This document shows positions 9,213 to 18,576 of a stretch of 32,645 bases of DNA, in pieces; within the stretch, counting starts at the first letter, position 1; the number at the start of each line of letters is the position of its first letter. The stretch comes from Alphaproteobacteria bacterium RIFCSPHIGHO2_12_FULL_66_14 (GTDB taxonomy: Bacteria > Pseudomonadota > Alphaproteobacteria > Reyranellales > Reyranellaceae), in the NCBI GenBank assembly GCA_001767945.1, contig MEMN01000046.1:679-33323 (forward strand), written 5' to 3'. The translations under genes and the position numbers were made by a program. A model generated the notes under the pieces. The model made no database searches. It was given only the letters and a program-made list of their open reading frames with translations, and was not told the DNA's origin.

Positions 9213-9891
9213 TGACTACCGCGAGGCCGTGACAGGCGAACTGGGCGATCACGGTTTTGTGGTCGAAAGCTTCGGCGATGGCCCGGCCTTGCTTGACTCT
9301 TTTGCCGCGGGCGGGGAAGCAGAAATCATCCTGCTCGACTGGAACCTGCCCAGTGTATCAGGCATCGATCTCCTGCCGAAGCTTCGCCGCAATGGGATAG
9401 CGCTGCCGGTTGTCTTCCTCACCGGGCGGTCGCAGCCAGTCTACGAGAAGCTCGCCTTCGACCGCGGTGCGCTCGACTTCGTGGACAAGGCTCGCGGTGT
9501 GCCGATCCTGGCGCAACGGCTGAGGTTGATCGCCGAATCGGCCAAGAAGCCCGCAGAGCCGGAATTCGAAGGTAACTTCCATTGCGGTCGCCTGATGCTC
9601 AAGCCTGGCGTGAGCCGTGCCTATTGGGACGATTCCGATATCAATCTCACACTAACCGAATTTAAGATCGTGCATCTTCTGGCCTCGAATGTGGGCCGCT
9701 ACGTAACCTATCGTGCCGTCTACGACTGCATGCATTACGTAGGCTTTATCGCTGGGAGCGGCGAAAATGGCTATCGAACAAACGTCCGCTCCTGCATCAA
9801 GCGGATACGAAACAAGTTCCGCACGATCGATCCAGACTTCGCCGAAATCGACAATTACCAGTCCTTCGGCTACCGATGGGGCAAGACCTAG
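9091..9891 (+). CDS. OmpR/PhoB-type response regulator
   Basis: Receiver HLAFVEDDDDYREAV...IILLDWNLPSVSG...VVFLTG...DFVDKA; C-terminal winged helix (LTLTEFKIVHLLASNVGRYVTYRAVYD...IKRIRNKFRTIDPDFAEIDNYQSFGYRW). Confidence 0.93.
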   Translation: MTTQMKDNVSAWPSSNPGFRPDANDATTDRRIHLAFVEDDDDYREAVTGELGDHGFVVESFGDGPALLDSFAAGGEAEIILLDWNLPSVSGIDLLPKLRRNGIALPVVFLTGRSQPVYEKLAFDRGALDFVDKARGVPILAQRLRLIAESAKKPAEPEFEGNFHCGRLMLKPGVSRAYWDDSDINLTLTEFKIVHLLASNVGRYVTYRAVYDCMHYVGFIAGSGENGYRTNVRSCIKRIRNKFRTIDPDFAEIDNYQSFGYRWGKT

Positions 9892-11413
9892 CTCCCGAAC
9901 ACCGAGCCGGCGATCACCATTCCGCCGGCTCGCCGCGTCACTGACGCTTAAACTGGTTGCTCTGGTAGGCATCTTCGTTGCCCTGCCGGTGGTGCTCTAC
10001 TTTCAGTTCGAAAGCGCCGATCGGCAGATGCGCGAGTTGGTCACGCGCGCCATCCAGGACCGCAGCGGCCTGATTGCCGACGCGCTCAGGCCGGCATTGA
10101 AAGATGCGGACACCGCGGCACCCCTGGCACTCAATAAGGAGCTTGCCCGATACAGCAGCGATGGCACAGTGCTGAAGCTGATGTTCCAGCCCGCCGCCGA
10201 GCGCGCGGCGGGCCGCTTCTACTTTGTTGCCTCGGCCCCACAGATCCGCAGTGATGCCGTTGCCGCCGAGCTCGACGAGCTCGACCATCGCGGTATCCTG
10301 CAGCGCCTCTCTCAGGCATGCATGTGGGACGCCACCGACGAGATCCGCTATCGGCAAGCCGACGGCACCGTGGAGCTCCTGACCTCGATCATTCCGATCC
10401 GTGTCCGCGACAGCTGCTGGGTATTGACCTCGACACATGTCACGTCGGAATTCCTCAATACCTCGATCGGGCGACCATATTGGGAAACGCGAGAGATTCG
10501 CGTGGCGGCGATCATCTACCTCGTCGGCGCCGTTCTGGCGTTCCTGGTGGCGTTCAGCATCCGGCTCAGCCTTCGCCGCTTCCGTACGGTCGCCAACGAA
10601 ATCAGCCAGGGCCGAATCGGCGACCATGCTTTCGCCCGCCGCAACGTCGTGCCCGAGTTGTCGAGCGTGGCGGGCGACTTCGACAAGCTGGTGCATGATC
10701 TGAGACGTGTTTCGCGCCAGATCAGGCAGTCCGCCGAGGACAATGCACACTCCTTCAAGACACCGCTTGCCGCCATCCAATCGGCGTTGCAACCGGTACG
10801 GCGCGCCATCCCCGAGAACGACCCCCGTGCGCGGCGAGCTATCGAGATCGTCGATTCCTCGCTGACACGGCTACTCGCTCTGGTGAATGCCGCGCAGCAC
10901 TATGACATCAGCACTGCAGAGATGCTCGAGGCACCGCGCCTGCCGATCGACGTCACCGAAGTGGTCGGCGAAGCCGTCCGCCACTTCCGCGAGATCCTGG
11001 CCAGCCGCGACATCCGCCTGATCCGCCGCCTCGACGATGGCGTCGTGGTCCGCGCTGGCCGAGGCATGCTTGAACTCGTGCTGCAAAACGTGCTGGAGAA
11101 CGCGACCAGCTTCTCGCCGCCAGGCAGTACCATCGTGGTGACGCTGACCGCCAACGAGGAAACGGCCGAACTGCAGATCGACGATGAAGGGCCGGGGATC
11201 GATCCGGCCAAGATCGACCATGTCTTCGAGCGCTACTTCTCGTCACGCCCCAGAGATGCCGAGGGCAGTGGCGAGCCCGGCGAGCATTCCGGCCTCGGGC
11301 TCTGGATGGTGCGCCGGAATGTCGAGGCGCTCGGTGGTCAGGTAAGCGCTTCCAACCGAATCGGCGGTGGCCTTTCGGTTGTCATTGTTCTGCCGCGCAG
11401 TGGTCATCGGTAG
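9767..11413 (+). CDS. Membrane sensor histidine kinase
   Basis: TM segments, HAMP-like region, H-box AHSFKTPLAAIQSAL, N-box NVLENATSFSPPGS, G-boxes DDEGPGI and GLGLWMVRRNVEALGG. Confidence 0.92.
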   Translation: MAIEQTSAPASSGYETSSARSIQTSPKSTITSPSATDGARPSSRTPSRRSPFRRLAASLTLKLVALVGIFVALPVVLYFQFESADRQMRELVTRAIQDRSGLIADALRPALKDADTAAPLALNKELARYSSDGTVLKLMFQPAAERAAGRFYFVASAPQIRSDAVAAELDELDHRGILQRLSQACMWDATDEIRYRQADGTVELLTSIIPIRVRDSCWVLTSTHVTSEFLNTSIGRPYWETREIRVAAIIYLVGAVLAFLVAFSIRLSLRRFRTVANEISQGRIGDHAFARRNVVPELSSVAGDFDKLVHDLRRVSRQIRQSAEDNAHSFKTPLAAIQSALQPVRRAIPENDPRARRAIEIVDSSLTRLLALVNAAQHYDISTAEMLEAPRLPIDVTEVVGEAVRHFREILASRDIRLIRRLDDGVVVRAGRGMLELVLQNVLENATSFSPPGSTIVVTLTANEETAELQIDDEGPGIDPAKIDHVFERYFSSRPRDAEGSGEPGEHSGLGLWMVRRNVEALGGQVSASNRIGGGLSVVIVLPRSGHR

Positions 11414-11424
11414 CAACCAGCGGA

Positions 11425-11439
11425 CCACAGGTTGATCAC
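11425..11439 (+). promoter_or_regulatory. EPS box C: CCACAGG-TTGATCAC, -10-like TAGCTT at 11463-11468
   Basis: Motif member, 23 bp to the -10-like hexamer; between HK stop and manC. Confidence 0.65.
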
Positions 11440-11505
11440 TGGTCGCTGGGCCGGGTGGTGCCTAGCTTCCGGCTTGGCGAACGTCTCGCTGCGGCAGGGA
11501 GTTCC

Positions 11506-12972
11506 ATGGATACCGTCACCAGCCTCGCGCGATTCCAGCAACTGGGCTCGGCGCAGATTCATCCCGTCATCCTGTCGGGCGGCGCCGGTACACGGCTGTG
11601 GCCGCTCTCGCGCGCGGCATATCCCAAGCAGCTTCTAAAGCTCGTTTCGGACCGCTCGTTGCTGCAGGAGACCGCGGCGCGCGGTTTGGCCGACGTCGGC
11701 TTCGCGCCGCCTGTCGTCGTCTGCAACGAGGACCATCGCTTCCTGGTCACCGACCAACTTGAGGAGATCGGCATCAGGCCTCAGGTGATCCTGCTGGAAC
11801 CGCTGGCCCGCAACACCGGGCCGGCCATCGCCGCGGCGGCGCTGTGGCTTCAGGCACGTGATCCCGACGCCCTGATGCTGGTGCAGCCCTCTGACCACGT
11901 CATTGGTGCGCTGCCCGAGTTCCACGGCGCAGCCATGCGCGGACTGGCCGCCGCCCAAGCCGGCCGTCTCGTGACGTTTGGCATCAAACCCGGCCGACCC
12001 GAGACGGGCTACGGCTACATCCAGGCAAGCGACCCACTCGAGGGTATCGACGACGGTGTGCTGGGCGTCGACCGGTTCGTCGAAAAGCCCGATCGGGCCA
12101 CCGCGCAGCGCTTCATCGACAGCGGCGCATTCTACTGGAACAGCGGCATCTTCCTCCTGAGCGCACGCACTTATCTCGACGAACTGGCCCAGATCAACGC
12201 CGCGATGTTCGAGGCCTGCCGAGCCGCCGTCACGGAGGGCCGCGAAGAAGCCAGTTGTGTGCGCCTCGACGTCCGGCATTTCGCCCAAGCGCCCGCTCTG
12301 TCGATCGACCACGCCGTGATGGAACACACCGAGCGTGCCGCCGTCGTGCCAGTGGACATGGCCTGGAGCGACGTCGGCTCCTGGTCGGCTTTGCAGGGCA
12401 TCGGCGCCGCTGACGCGGAGGGCAATGTCGTGCGCGGGGACGTGATCCACCAAGGAGTGAAGAACTGCTACTTGCGTTCGGAGGGGCGCCTGGTTGCCGC
12501 GATCGGACTGGAGAACATCACCGTGGTGGCGACGGACGACGCCGTCCTGGTTGCCGGTGCCGGCGAAGCAAATGCGGTTTCTCGTGTCGTCGAGACCCTG
12601 CGCCAGCAGAACCGGCCGGAGCCCCACCAACACACGACCTGTCATCGCCCCTGGGGCGACTACCGCACGGTCGACTCCGGCGAGCGCTTCCAGGTTAAAC
12701 GCATAACGGTGAAGCCGGGGGGCAAACTCAGCCTCCAGAAGCACTACCACCGCGCAGAGCATTGGGTCGTGGTCCGTGGCACGGCGATCGTGCAGTGCGG
12801 CGAGGAGCGCAGGCTGCTGCACGAAAATCAGTCGATCTACATCCCGATCGGCACCGAACATCGCCTGGAGAACCCGGGCAAACTGCCCCTGCAGCTGATC
12901 GAAGTGCAGTCCGGCGCCTATCTTGGTGAAGACGACATCGTGCGGATGTCGGACACCTACGGCCGCGTTTGA
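11506..12972 (+). CDS. manC: Mannose-1-phosphate guanylyltransferase / mannose-6-phosphate isomerase
   Basis: HPVILSGGAGTRLWPLSRAAYPKQLL pyrophosphorylase signature, FVEKPD, and C-terminal type II PMI cupin RPWGDYRTVDSGERFQVKRITVKPGGKLSLQKHYHRAEHWVVVRGTA. ATG at 11506 chosen over track GTG 11455. Confidence 0.96.
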   Translation: MDTVTSLARFQQLGSAQIHPVILSGGAGTRLWPLSRAAYPKQLLKLVSDRSLLQETAARGLADVGFAPPVVVCNEDHRFLVTDQLEEIGIRPQVILLEPLARNTGPAIAAAALWLQARDPDALMLVQPSDHVIGALPEFHGAAMRGLAAAQAGRLVTFGIKPGRPETGYGYIQASDPLEGIDDGVLGVDRFVEKPDRATAQRFIDSGAFYWNSGIFLLSARTYLDELAQINAAMFEACRAAVTEGREEASCVRLDVRHFAQAPALSIDHAVMEHTERAAVVPVDMAWSDVGSWSALQGIGAADAEGNVVRGDVIHQGVKNCYLRSEGRLVAAIGLENITVVATDDAVLVAGAGEANAVSRVVETLRQQNRPEPHQHTTCHRPWGDYRTVDSGERFQVKRITVKPGGKLSLQKHYHRAEHWVVVRGTAIVQCGEERRLLHENQSIYIPIGTEHRLENPGKLPLQLIEVQSGAYLGEDDIVRMSDTYGRV

Positions 12973-13026
12973 GGCCGGCCCGATGCCCGTGATGTCTGGG
13001 GCCGGCCCGATGCCCGTGATGTCCCG
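12973..13026 (+). repeat. Tandem duplication of a 27-bp unit GGCCGGCCCGATGCCCGTGATGTCyss
   Basis: 24 identical bases at 12973-12996 and 13000-13023, immediately after the manC stop. Confidence 0.85.
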
Positions 13027-13036
13027 GATTGGTCAC
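13022..13036 (+). promoter_or_regulatory. EPS box D: TCCCGGA-TTGGTCAC, -10-like TTATGT at 13059-13064
   Basis: Motif member, 22 bp to the -10-like hexamer; upstream of wza-like gene. Confidence 0.6.
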
Positions 13037-13137
13037 ACCGCCCGAACCTGGTCGCGCGTTATGTGATTGAGCTGGCTCGCGGCTCCCATCTCTCGGGGTG
13101 CGCGGGGCCAGCGTCATCCTGCCTACAGGTGAAAGAC

Positions 13138-13803
13138 ATGCTGGCTGACACCTTCCCTATCGCCTTCATGCGCCGCTGGCGCCTGCTGTGGGCGATGCTT
13201 GCGCTCGCGTTCCCTTTGGCCGCCTGCGAGACCGACCCGACCCCGATTGTTGAAGACTCGCCGTCCGCCGAAGCGGGTCTTCAGCTGACTTCGACGAGCA
13301 TGCCCGGTGGCCGATCCCGCGCTGGCTCGGGCAACGCCATCTCCGACTACCGGCTCGGACCAAATGACCGAACTCGGATCATAGTCTTCGGCCAACCTGG
13401 TCTCACCGGAGAGTTCGTGCTCGATGGCGCTGGTGTACTGGCCTTCCCGCTGATCGGCAGCGTGCCCGCCAACGGCATGACGCCCCGCGAACTCCAACAG
13501 GCGATTGCCGCCAAGCTCGATCCGCAGTACCTGCGCGACCCCAACGTGACGGTCGAGGTACTGACGCGCCGGCCCTTTTACGTTCTGGGCGAGGTACAGA
13601 AACCCGGCAACTATCCCTACGTCACCGGCATAACCGCGCTCCACGCCGTGGCGATGGCCGGCGGATATACCTATAGAGCCAAGACCACCGGGTACTACAT
13701 CAAGCGTCTCAATGGTGACGGCAAGATGGTCCGCGTCGTCGCCAAACCCGAGACGATTATCCGCCCAGGCGACACCCTCGAAGTACGCGAGCGGTACTTC
13801 TGA
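13138..13803 (+). CDS. wza: Polysaccharide export lipoprotein (short OPX/Wza-like)
   Basis: Lipobox-like LALAFPLAAC; PES domain YRLGPNDRTRIIVFGQPGLTGEFVLDGAGVLAFPLIGSV...; one SLBB-like domain FYVLGEVQKPGNYPYVTGITALHAVAMAGGYT. Start 13138 or 13168, not track 13063. Confidence 0.9.
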   Translation: MLADTFPIAFMRRWRLLWAMLALAFPLAACETDPTPIVEDSPSAEAGLQLTSTSMPGGRSRAGSGNAISDYRLGPNDRTRIIVFGQPGLTGEFVLDGAGVLAFPLIGSVPANGMTPRELQQAIAAKLDPQYLRDPNVTVEVLTRRPFYVLGEVQKPGNYPYVTGITALHAVAMAGGYTYRAKTTGYYIKRLNGDGKMVRVVAKPETIIRPGDTLEVRERYF

Positions 13804-16112
13804 TGGTGCATATGCCCGACCAGCCCCAGCGGTTGACGCGCCGCGGCGCCTTCCTGCGCCCGGTGCCGTCAACGGCCCGCTACTATCCGGCCGAGCCGGC
13901 GTTGCGTGTGGCAACGTCCGGCGAGGCGGAGGGATTTGCCGAGACACTGCGCAAGTTGTGGCGGCAGCGGGGGCTGATCCTCGCCTGTACGGCGGTATTG
14001 GGCGGCGTGGCCGTGGCAGCGGCGTGGTCGATGCCTTCCTACTACGTCTCGGAGGCAAGGGTCCTTGTCGGCATCCAGGCGCCACGGGTGCTCAACGTCG
14101 AAGCCGTTCTGGCCGATATCAGTCCGGACGCCGAGCGCGTGCAGAACGAGGGCTTCATCCTCCAGTCCCGCGACATCGCCCGGCAGGTGATCGACCAGCT
14201 GAAGCTCAAGGACGACCCCGAATTCAATCCCGAGCTGCGCCAACCATCCCTGTGGGCGCGCCTTTTCGACTTTCGCGGCATGCTGCCCAAAACTGTTACT
14301 GCGTGGTTCGATCGCCTGCTGCCGCCAAAGCGGGTCGAGGCGCCGCTGCCCGACAGTGCGCTGGCAGTGATCCGCAACGATCGGATGATCGACATCCTGC
14401 TGTCGCACGTCGACGTATCGACGCTCGGGCGCAGTCACGTGCTCAGCATCAAAGCCGAGGCACAGAAGTCCGCGACCGCCGCCAGTGTCGCCAATGCGCT
14501 GGCTGAGCGCTACCTCGAGCACCAGCGCAGCGAGAAGATCGCGTCGATGGACAGGGTCGACAAATTCCTGCTGGGACGGATCGCCGAGTTGCGCGGGCAG
14601 GTTCGCAAATCCGACCAGGCCGTCGAGGACTACCGACGATCCAACGACCTCTACAAGAGCGCCGGCAGCGGCGTCACCGCCCAACAGCTGACCGAACTCA
14701 ACACCCAGCTTCTCACCGCGCAGACGGCCAAGGCAGAAGCCGAGTCAAAACTCCACGAGGCCCAGGAGATGCGCAAGGGCGGGCTTGACGGCGAGAGCGT
14801 GCCCGAGGTGCTGCGTTCGCCGCTGATCGCCGCGCTCAAGCAGCAGCTTGCCGATTCCGAAAGGCGCGGCGCCGAACTGTCGGCTTCGCTCGGCAACCGT
14901 CACCCCTCCATGGCGAAGGCCCAGGCCGAAATTGCCAACATTCAGCGCCGCGTCAATGCTGAGGTGGCGAAGGTCATCGATGGACTGTCGCGTGAAGCCC
15001 GGTCGGCCGACGCAAGGTACGAAGCGCTGGCCAAGAACTTCGAGCGCCTGAAACTGCAAATGGGAGCCGTGAACGACCAGTCGATCCAGCTCGAAGCGCT
15101 GGAGCGCGACGCGGTGGTGAACCGGAATCTGCTGGAGGCCATGCTGTCTCGCGCCAAGCAGACGATAGGGGCGGAGGACATTCTACAAGCCAACGCCAAG
15201 CTCGTGTCGCCAGCCGCCCCTGCGGCAGCTCCGAGCTATCCGCCGAAGTCACTGATCGCCCTGCTCGGCGTGGCCGGTGGCCTGATGGTCGGCGCGGCAA
15301 TTGCGCTGTTTCGCGAGAATGGCGACCACACATTCCGGCGCGCCGATCAGATCGAGGCGGTGACCGGGCTGCCGGTGATCGCGATGGTCCCACAACTCAG
15401 CGGGCGCGCGCCGCCCGCGATGCAGCCGCTGCGGCAACCGACTTCTGCCTATAGTGAGGCGTTGCGTCGGCTTCATATTGGCGTCGAACTCTCCGAGGCG
15501 GCCGAGTCGCCACGCACGATCCTGTTCAGCTCGGCCACCCCGGCGGAGGGGAAATCGGTCATGGTAGCCTCCCTTGGCCGCCTACTGGCCAGCAATGGCA
15601 AGCGCGTACTGCTGATCGATTGCGACTGGCGCAACCCCCGCCTGCATCAGATCTTCCATTGCTCCAACCGCGAGGGATTGGCCAGCCTGTTGACCGACAA
15701 GCCGGCGAACCTCGACGAGGTCATTCACCACGATGCCATATCCGGTCTCGACGTCATGACGGCCGGTCCATGGAGTCCCCGCTCGGCCCACCTCCTGAGT
15801 TCGGACCGTATGCGCCACCTGCTCGAGGCCGTCGCCGCGCACTATGAGTTCGTGCTCGTGGACACATCTCCCGCCTTGGTTACAGCCGACGTGCTGGCGC
15901 TGGCGCGCGTGGTCGAAAAGGTCGTCTTCGTGGTGCGCTGGGGCCACACCCGTCAGGAAAACGTGCTCGATGCTCTGAAGCAGATCATAGAAGCGCAAGG
16001 CGATGTTGCCGGAGTGGTGATGTCGCGCGTTGTGTCAAAGCAGTACCGTCAATACGGCCATCGCGACCCGTTCTATGAATTCGTCCGGCCAAGTCGGGCC
16101 ACCGTCGGGTGA
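13803..16112 (+). CDS. wzc: Chain-length determinant / BY-kinase (Wzc-like)
   Basis: Wzz domain, long coiled coil, Walker A ATPAEGKS, A' VLLIDCDWRNPRL, B FVLVDTSP, C-terminal Tyr cluster SKQYRQYGHRDPFYEF. ATG overlaps wza stop. Confidence 0.94.
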   Translation: MVHMPDQPQRLTRRGAFLRPVPSTARYYPAEPALRVATSGEAEGFAETLRKLWRQRGLILACTAVLGGVAVAAAWSMPSYYVSEARVLVGIQAPRVLNVEAVLADISPDAERVQNEGFILQSRDIARQVIDQLKLKDDPEFNPELRQPSLWARLFDFRGMLPKTVTAWFDRLLPPKRVEAPLPDSALAVIRNDRMIDILLSHVDVSTLGRSHVLSIKAEAQKSATAASVANALAERYLEHQRSEKIASMDRVDKFLLGRIAELRGQVRKSDQAVEDYRRSNDLYKSAGSGVTAQQLTELNTQLLTAQTAKAEAESKLHEAQEMRKGGLDGESVPEVLRSPLIAALKQQLADSERRGAELSASLGNRHPSMAKAQAEIANIQRRVNAEVAKVIDGLSREARSADARYEALAKNFERLKLQMGAVNDQSIQLEALERDAVVNRNLLEAMLSRAKQTIGAEDILQANAKLVSPAAPAAAPSYPPKSLIALLGVAGGLMVGAAIALFRENGDHTFRRADQIEAVTGLPVIAMVPQLSGRAPPAMQPLRQPTSAYSEALRRLHIGVELSEAAESPRTILFSSATPAEGKSVMVASLGRLLASNGKRVLLIDCDWRNPRLHQIFHCSNREGLASLLTDKPANLDEVIHHDAISGLDVMTAGPWSPRSAHLLSSDRMRHLLEAVAAHYEFVLVDTSPALVTADVLALARVVEKVVFVVRWGHTRQENVLDALKQIIEAQGDVAGVVMSRVVSKQYRQYGHRDPFYEFVRPSRATVG

Positions 16113-17338
16113 GCTCCATGACGTCAGCCTCTCAGGCTCTGTTCGTGTCGCGCTACTTCTGGCCGGAGCTGATCGGCTCGGCACCGTTCAGCACCGATAT
16201 CGCCGAGTGGCTGACGCGACACGGCCGCACCACGACCGTGGTCAGCGGTCTACCGCACTATCCCGAGCCGGACGTATTTCCCGCCTATCGCGATGGGCCC
16301 TGCCGTCGCGAGATGGTCGACGGCACCGCAGTGGAGCGGCTGCGCGTGGGCGCACCGCGTTCGAGTTCTGCCGTATCGCGCATCCTCAACGAGATCGAGT
16401 TCATGGTGCGCGGCATGGCGGCCCTGGCGGTCGGACGCATCGACCGACATCACGTGGTTCTGGCGCTCTGCCCGTCCATCCTGTCGGTGGCCTTGGGCGT
16501 GGCGGCGCGCCGACGCGGCGGGGTCTGTGTTGCCATCGTCCACGACATCCAATCGGGGTTGGCCGAGAAGCTCGGCATGGTCGGCGGCGGCGGCATGGCG
16601 CGTCTGATGCGTACCTGCGAACGCACGATCTTGAACTGGACCGACCTTGTCGTCGTGCTGTCTCCGGAGATGAAGGACCAGTTGCGCCGCATCGGCGTCT
16701 CGGTACCGATCGAGGTCGTGCCGCTGTGGGTCGATACAGACCTGATCAAGCCGATAGAGCCGGTGCCGCAGCCTGCCATAAAGGTGCTCTACAGCGGAAA
16801 TCTCGGTCGCAAGCAAGGATTGGGACAGATCGTCGAACTGGCCGAACGACTCGCCAGAGACCGGCCCGACATCGAAATCATCCTGCGCGGCAACGGAAGC
16901 CAAGGCACCGAGATCTCCGCAGAGATCGCGCGGCGGCGACTCGAGAACATCCGGCTCACCCAGCTGCAGCCGCACGAGGCGCTGGCCACGGCGTTGGCGA
17001 TCGGCGACATCCACCTCGTGCCGCAGAATCCGGAGGCAGCCGCGTTCGCCGTTCCTTCCAAAGTGTTCAACATCATGGCCGTCGGGCGACCCTTCGTGGC
17101 CACTGCCCTGCCCGGCAGCGTGCTGTGGCAGCTGCAGCGTGACAGCGGCGCGTTCCTCTGCGTGCCACCCGACGAGCCGTTAGGCTTCGCCGAAGCTGTG
17201 TTGCGGCTGGCCGACGACGCCCACCTGAGACATGAGCTGGGACGCCGCGGTCGTGAGTTCGTCGAACTCAACTACGCCAAGCCGCGGATTCTGGGCGATT
17301 TCCTGAGTCGGCTCGATGCGCTCGCGGCCTACACCTGA
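16109..17338 (+). CDS. Glycosyltransferase (GT4-type, WcaI-like)
   Basis: ALFVSRYFWPELIGSAPFSTDIAEWLTRHG...VLYSGNLGRKQGLGQIVELAERL...VPSKVFNIMAVGRPFVA. Start GTG 16109 or ATG 16118. Confidence 0.88.
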   Translation: MSSMTSASQALFVSRYFWPELIGSAPFSTDIAEWLTRHGRTTTVVSGLPHYPEPDVFPAYRDGPCRREMVDGTAVERLRVGAPRSSSAVSRILNEIEFMVRGMAALAVGRIDRHHVVLALCPSILSVALGVAARRRGGVCVAIVHDIQSGLAEKLGMVGGGGMARLMRTCERTILNWTDLVVVLSPEMKDQLRRIGVSVPIEVVPLWVDTDLIKPIEPVPQPAIKVLYSGNLGRKQGLGQIVELAERLARDRPDIEIILRGNGSQGTEISAEIARRRLENIRLTQLQPHEALATALAIGDIHLVPQNPEAAAFAVPSKVFNIMAVGRPFVATALPGSVLWQLQRDSGAFLCVPPDEPLGFAEAVLRLADDAHLRHELGRRGREFVELNYAKPRILGDFLSRLDALAAYT

Positions 17339-18563
17339 CTTGACTGGTCCTCGAGTGCTCGTGTTGGAGCCCGACGCGGAGGGCCATTCGCAGGAATGGC
17401 TTCAGCACCTGATGGAATTCACGGTGGCGGACAAGAACAGCCCAGCCCTTTGCCTCGCCGCGCCGGCGGCCCTGTGCCGGACCCTGGCGCAGTCCATACC
17501 GGCCGACGCCGGTGAACGCATCCGCCTGATGCCGCTGACGCCACTTGAACTTCGGCTTTGTACCGATCGCCGTCTTTCGGTTGCGGCTTTCGCGCGTTGG
17601 TGGACGATGCGCCATTATCTTCGACGCAGTGGAGCCAGTTCCGGCTTCTTCCTGTCCCTCGACCTGCTGTCGCTGCCGCTGGCGCTGGGACTGGGCGCCC
17701 GAGGCAAGCCATTGTCGGGAATCCTCTTCCGACCCTCCGTCCACTACCGCAGTTTCGACGCCCGGAAGGCAAGCCGTCGCGAACGGCTGCGCGACTTGCG
17801 CAAGGACTTCCTGTACCGCCTGATGCTTCGCAATCCGGCACTGCGCCGTGTACTCTCGCTCGATCCGTTCTTTCCTGCACATGCCGCGCAGCGCTACGCC
17901 TGCGGCGAAAAAGTGCAAACACTGCCCGATCCGGCCCAGCCCGCCATCGGAACCGCGATGTCACCCGGCGATGCCGCCGACAGCCTGCCTCCGGAACGCA
18001 TCGGCTTCCTTCTGTTCGGTTACCTGACCGAACGGAAAGGACCGCTGATACTGCTCGAGGCACTCGAAAGACTGACGCCGCAGGTTGCCGCGCGGATCGC
18101 CGTTCTTCTCGCCGGGCGTGTCGACCCGGAAATCCGGGACCGCATGAACGCAGGCCGTCATCGGCTCGCAATCCGGCTTCCCCAGCTCTGGCTGCGCGTC
18201 GACGACCGACGACTGGAGCGCGCCGAACTCGAATCTCTGGTCGTGCGAAGCGACGTCGTGCTCGCGCCCTACCAGCGCTTCGTCGGTTCGAGTGGCGTCC
18301 TGCTTTGGGCGGCGAATGCCTGCCGGCCCGTGCTGGCCCAAGACTATGGCCTGGTGGGGCGTTTGACACGCGAACATCGTCTGGGACTTTCCGTAGATTC
18401 ATGCGACCCGGTGCGTTTGGCCGCCGCCATCACCCAGATGGTGGAGCGCGGGCCGCGAACCTTCATCGACCGGCATGCCGCACAGGCGTTCGTGCGATCA
18501 CAAACTCCCGGCCGCTTCGCGGCGATCGTGCTTGCCGGTGGCACCGCCGAACTCGCGGCCTGA
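17316..18563 (+). CDS. Glycosyltransferase-like protein
   Basis: RVLVLEPDAEGHSQEWLQHL...ERIGFLLFGYLTERKGPLILLEALERL...DVVLAPYQRFVGSSGVLLWAANACRPVLAQDYGLVGRL. Confidence 0.8.
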   Translation: MRSRPTPDLTGPRVLVLEPDAEGHSQEWLQHLMEFTVADKNSPALCLAAPAALCRTLAQSIPADAGERIRLMPLTPLELRLCTDRRLSVAAFARWWTMRHYLRRSGASSGFFLSLDLLSLPLALGLGARGKPLSGILFRPSVHYRSFDARKASRRERLRDLRKDFLYRLMLRNPALRRVLSLDPFFPAHAAQRYACGEKVQTLPDPAQPAIGTAMSPGDAADSLPPERIGFLLFGYLTERKGPLILLEALERLTPQVAARIAVLLAGRVDPEIRDRMNAGRHRLAIRLPQLWLRVDDRRLERAELESLVVRSDVVLAPYQRFVGSSGVLLWAANACRPVLAQDYGLVGRLTREHRLGLSVDSCDPVRLAAAITQMVERGPRTFIDRHAAQAFVRSQTPGRFAAIVLAGGTAELAA

Positions 18564-18576
18564 AGGGTCCTGATGA

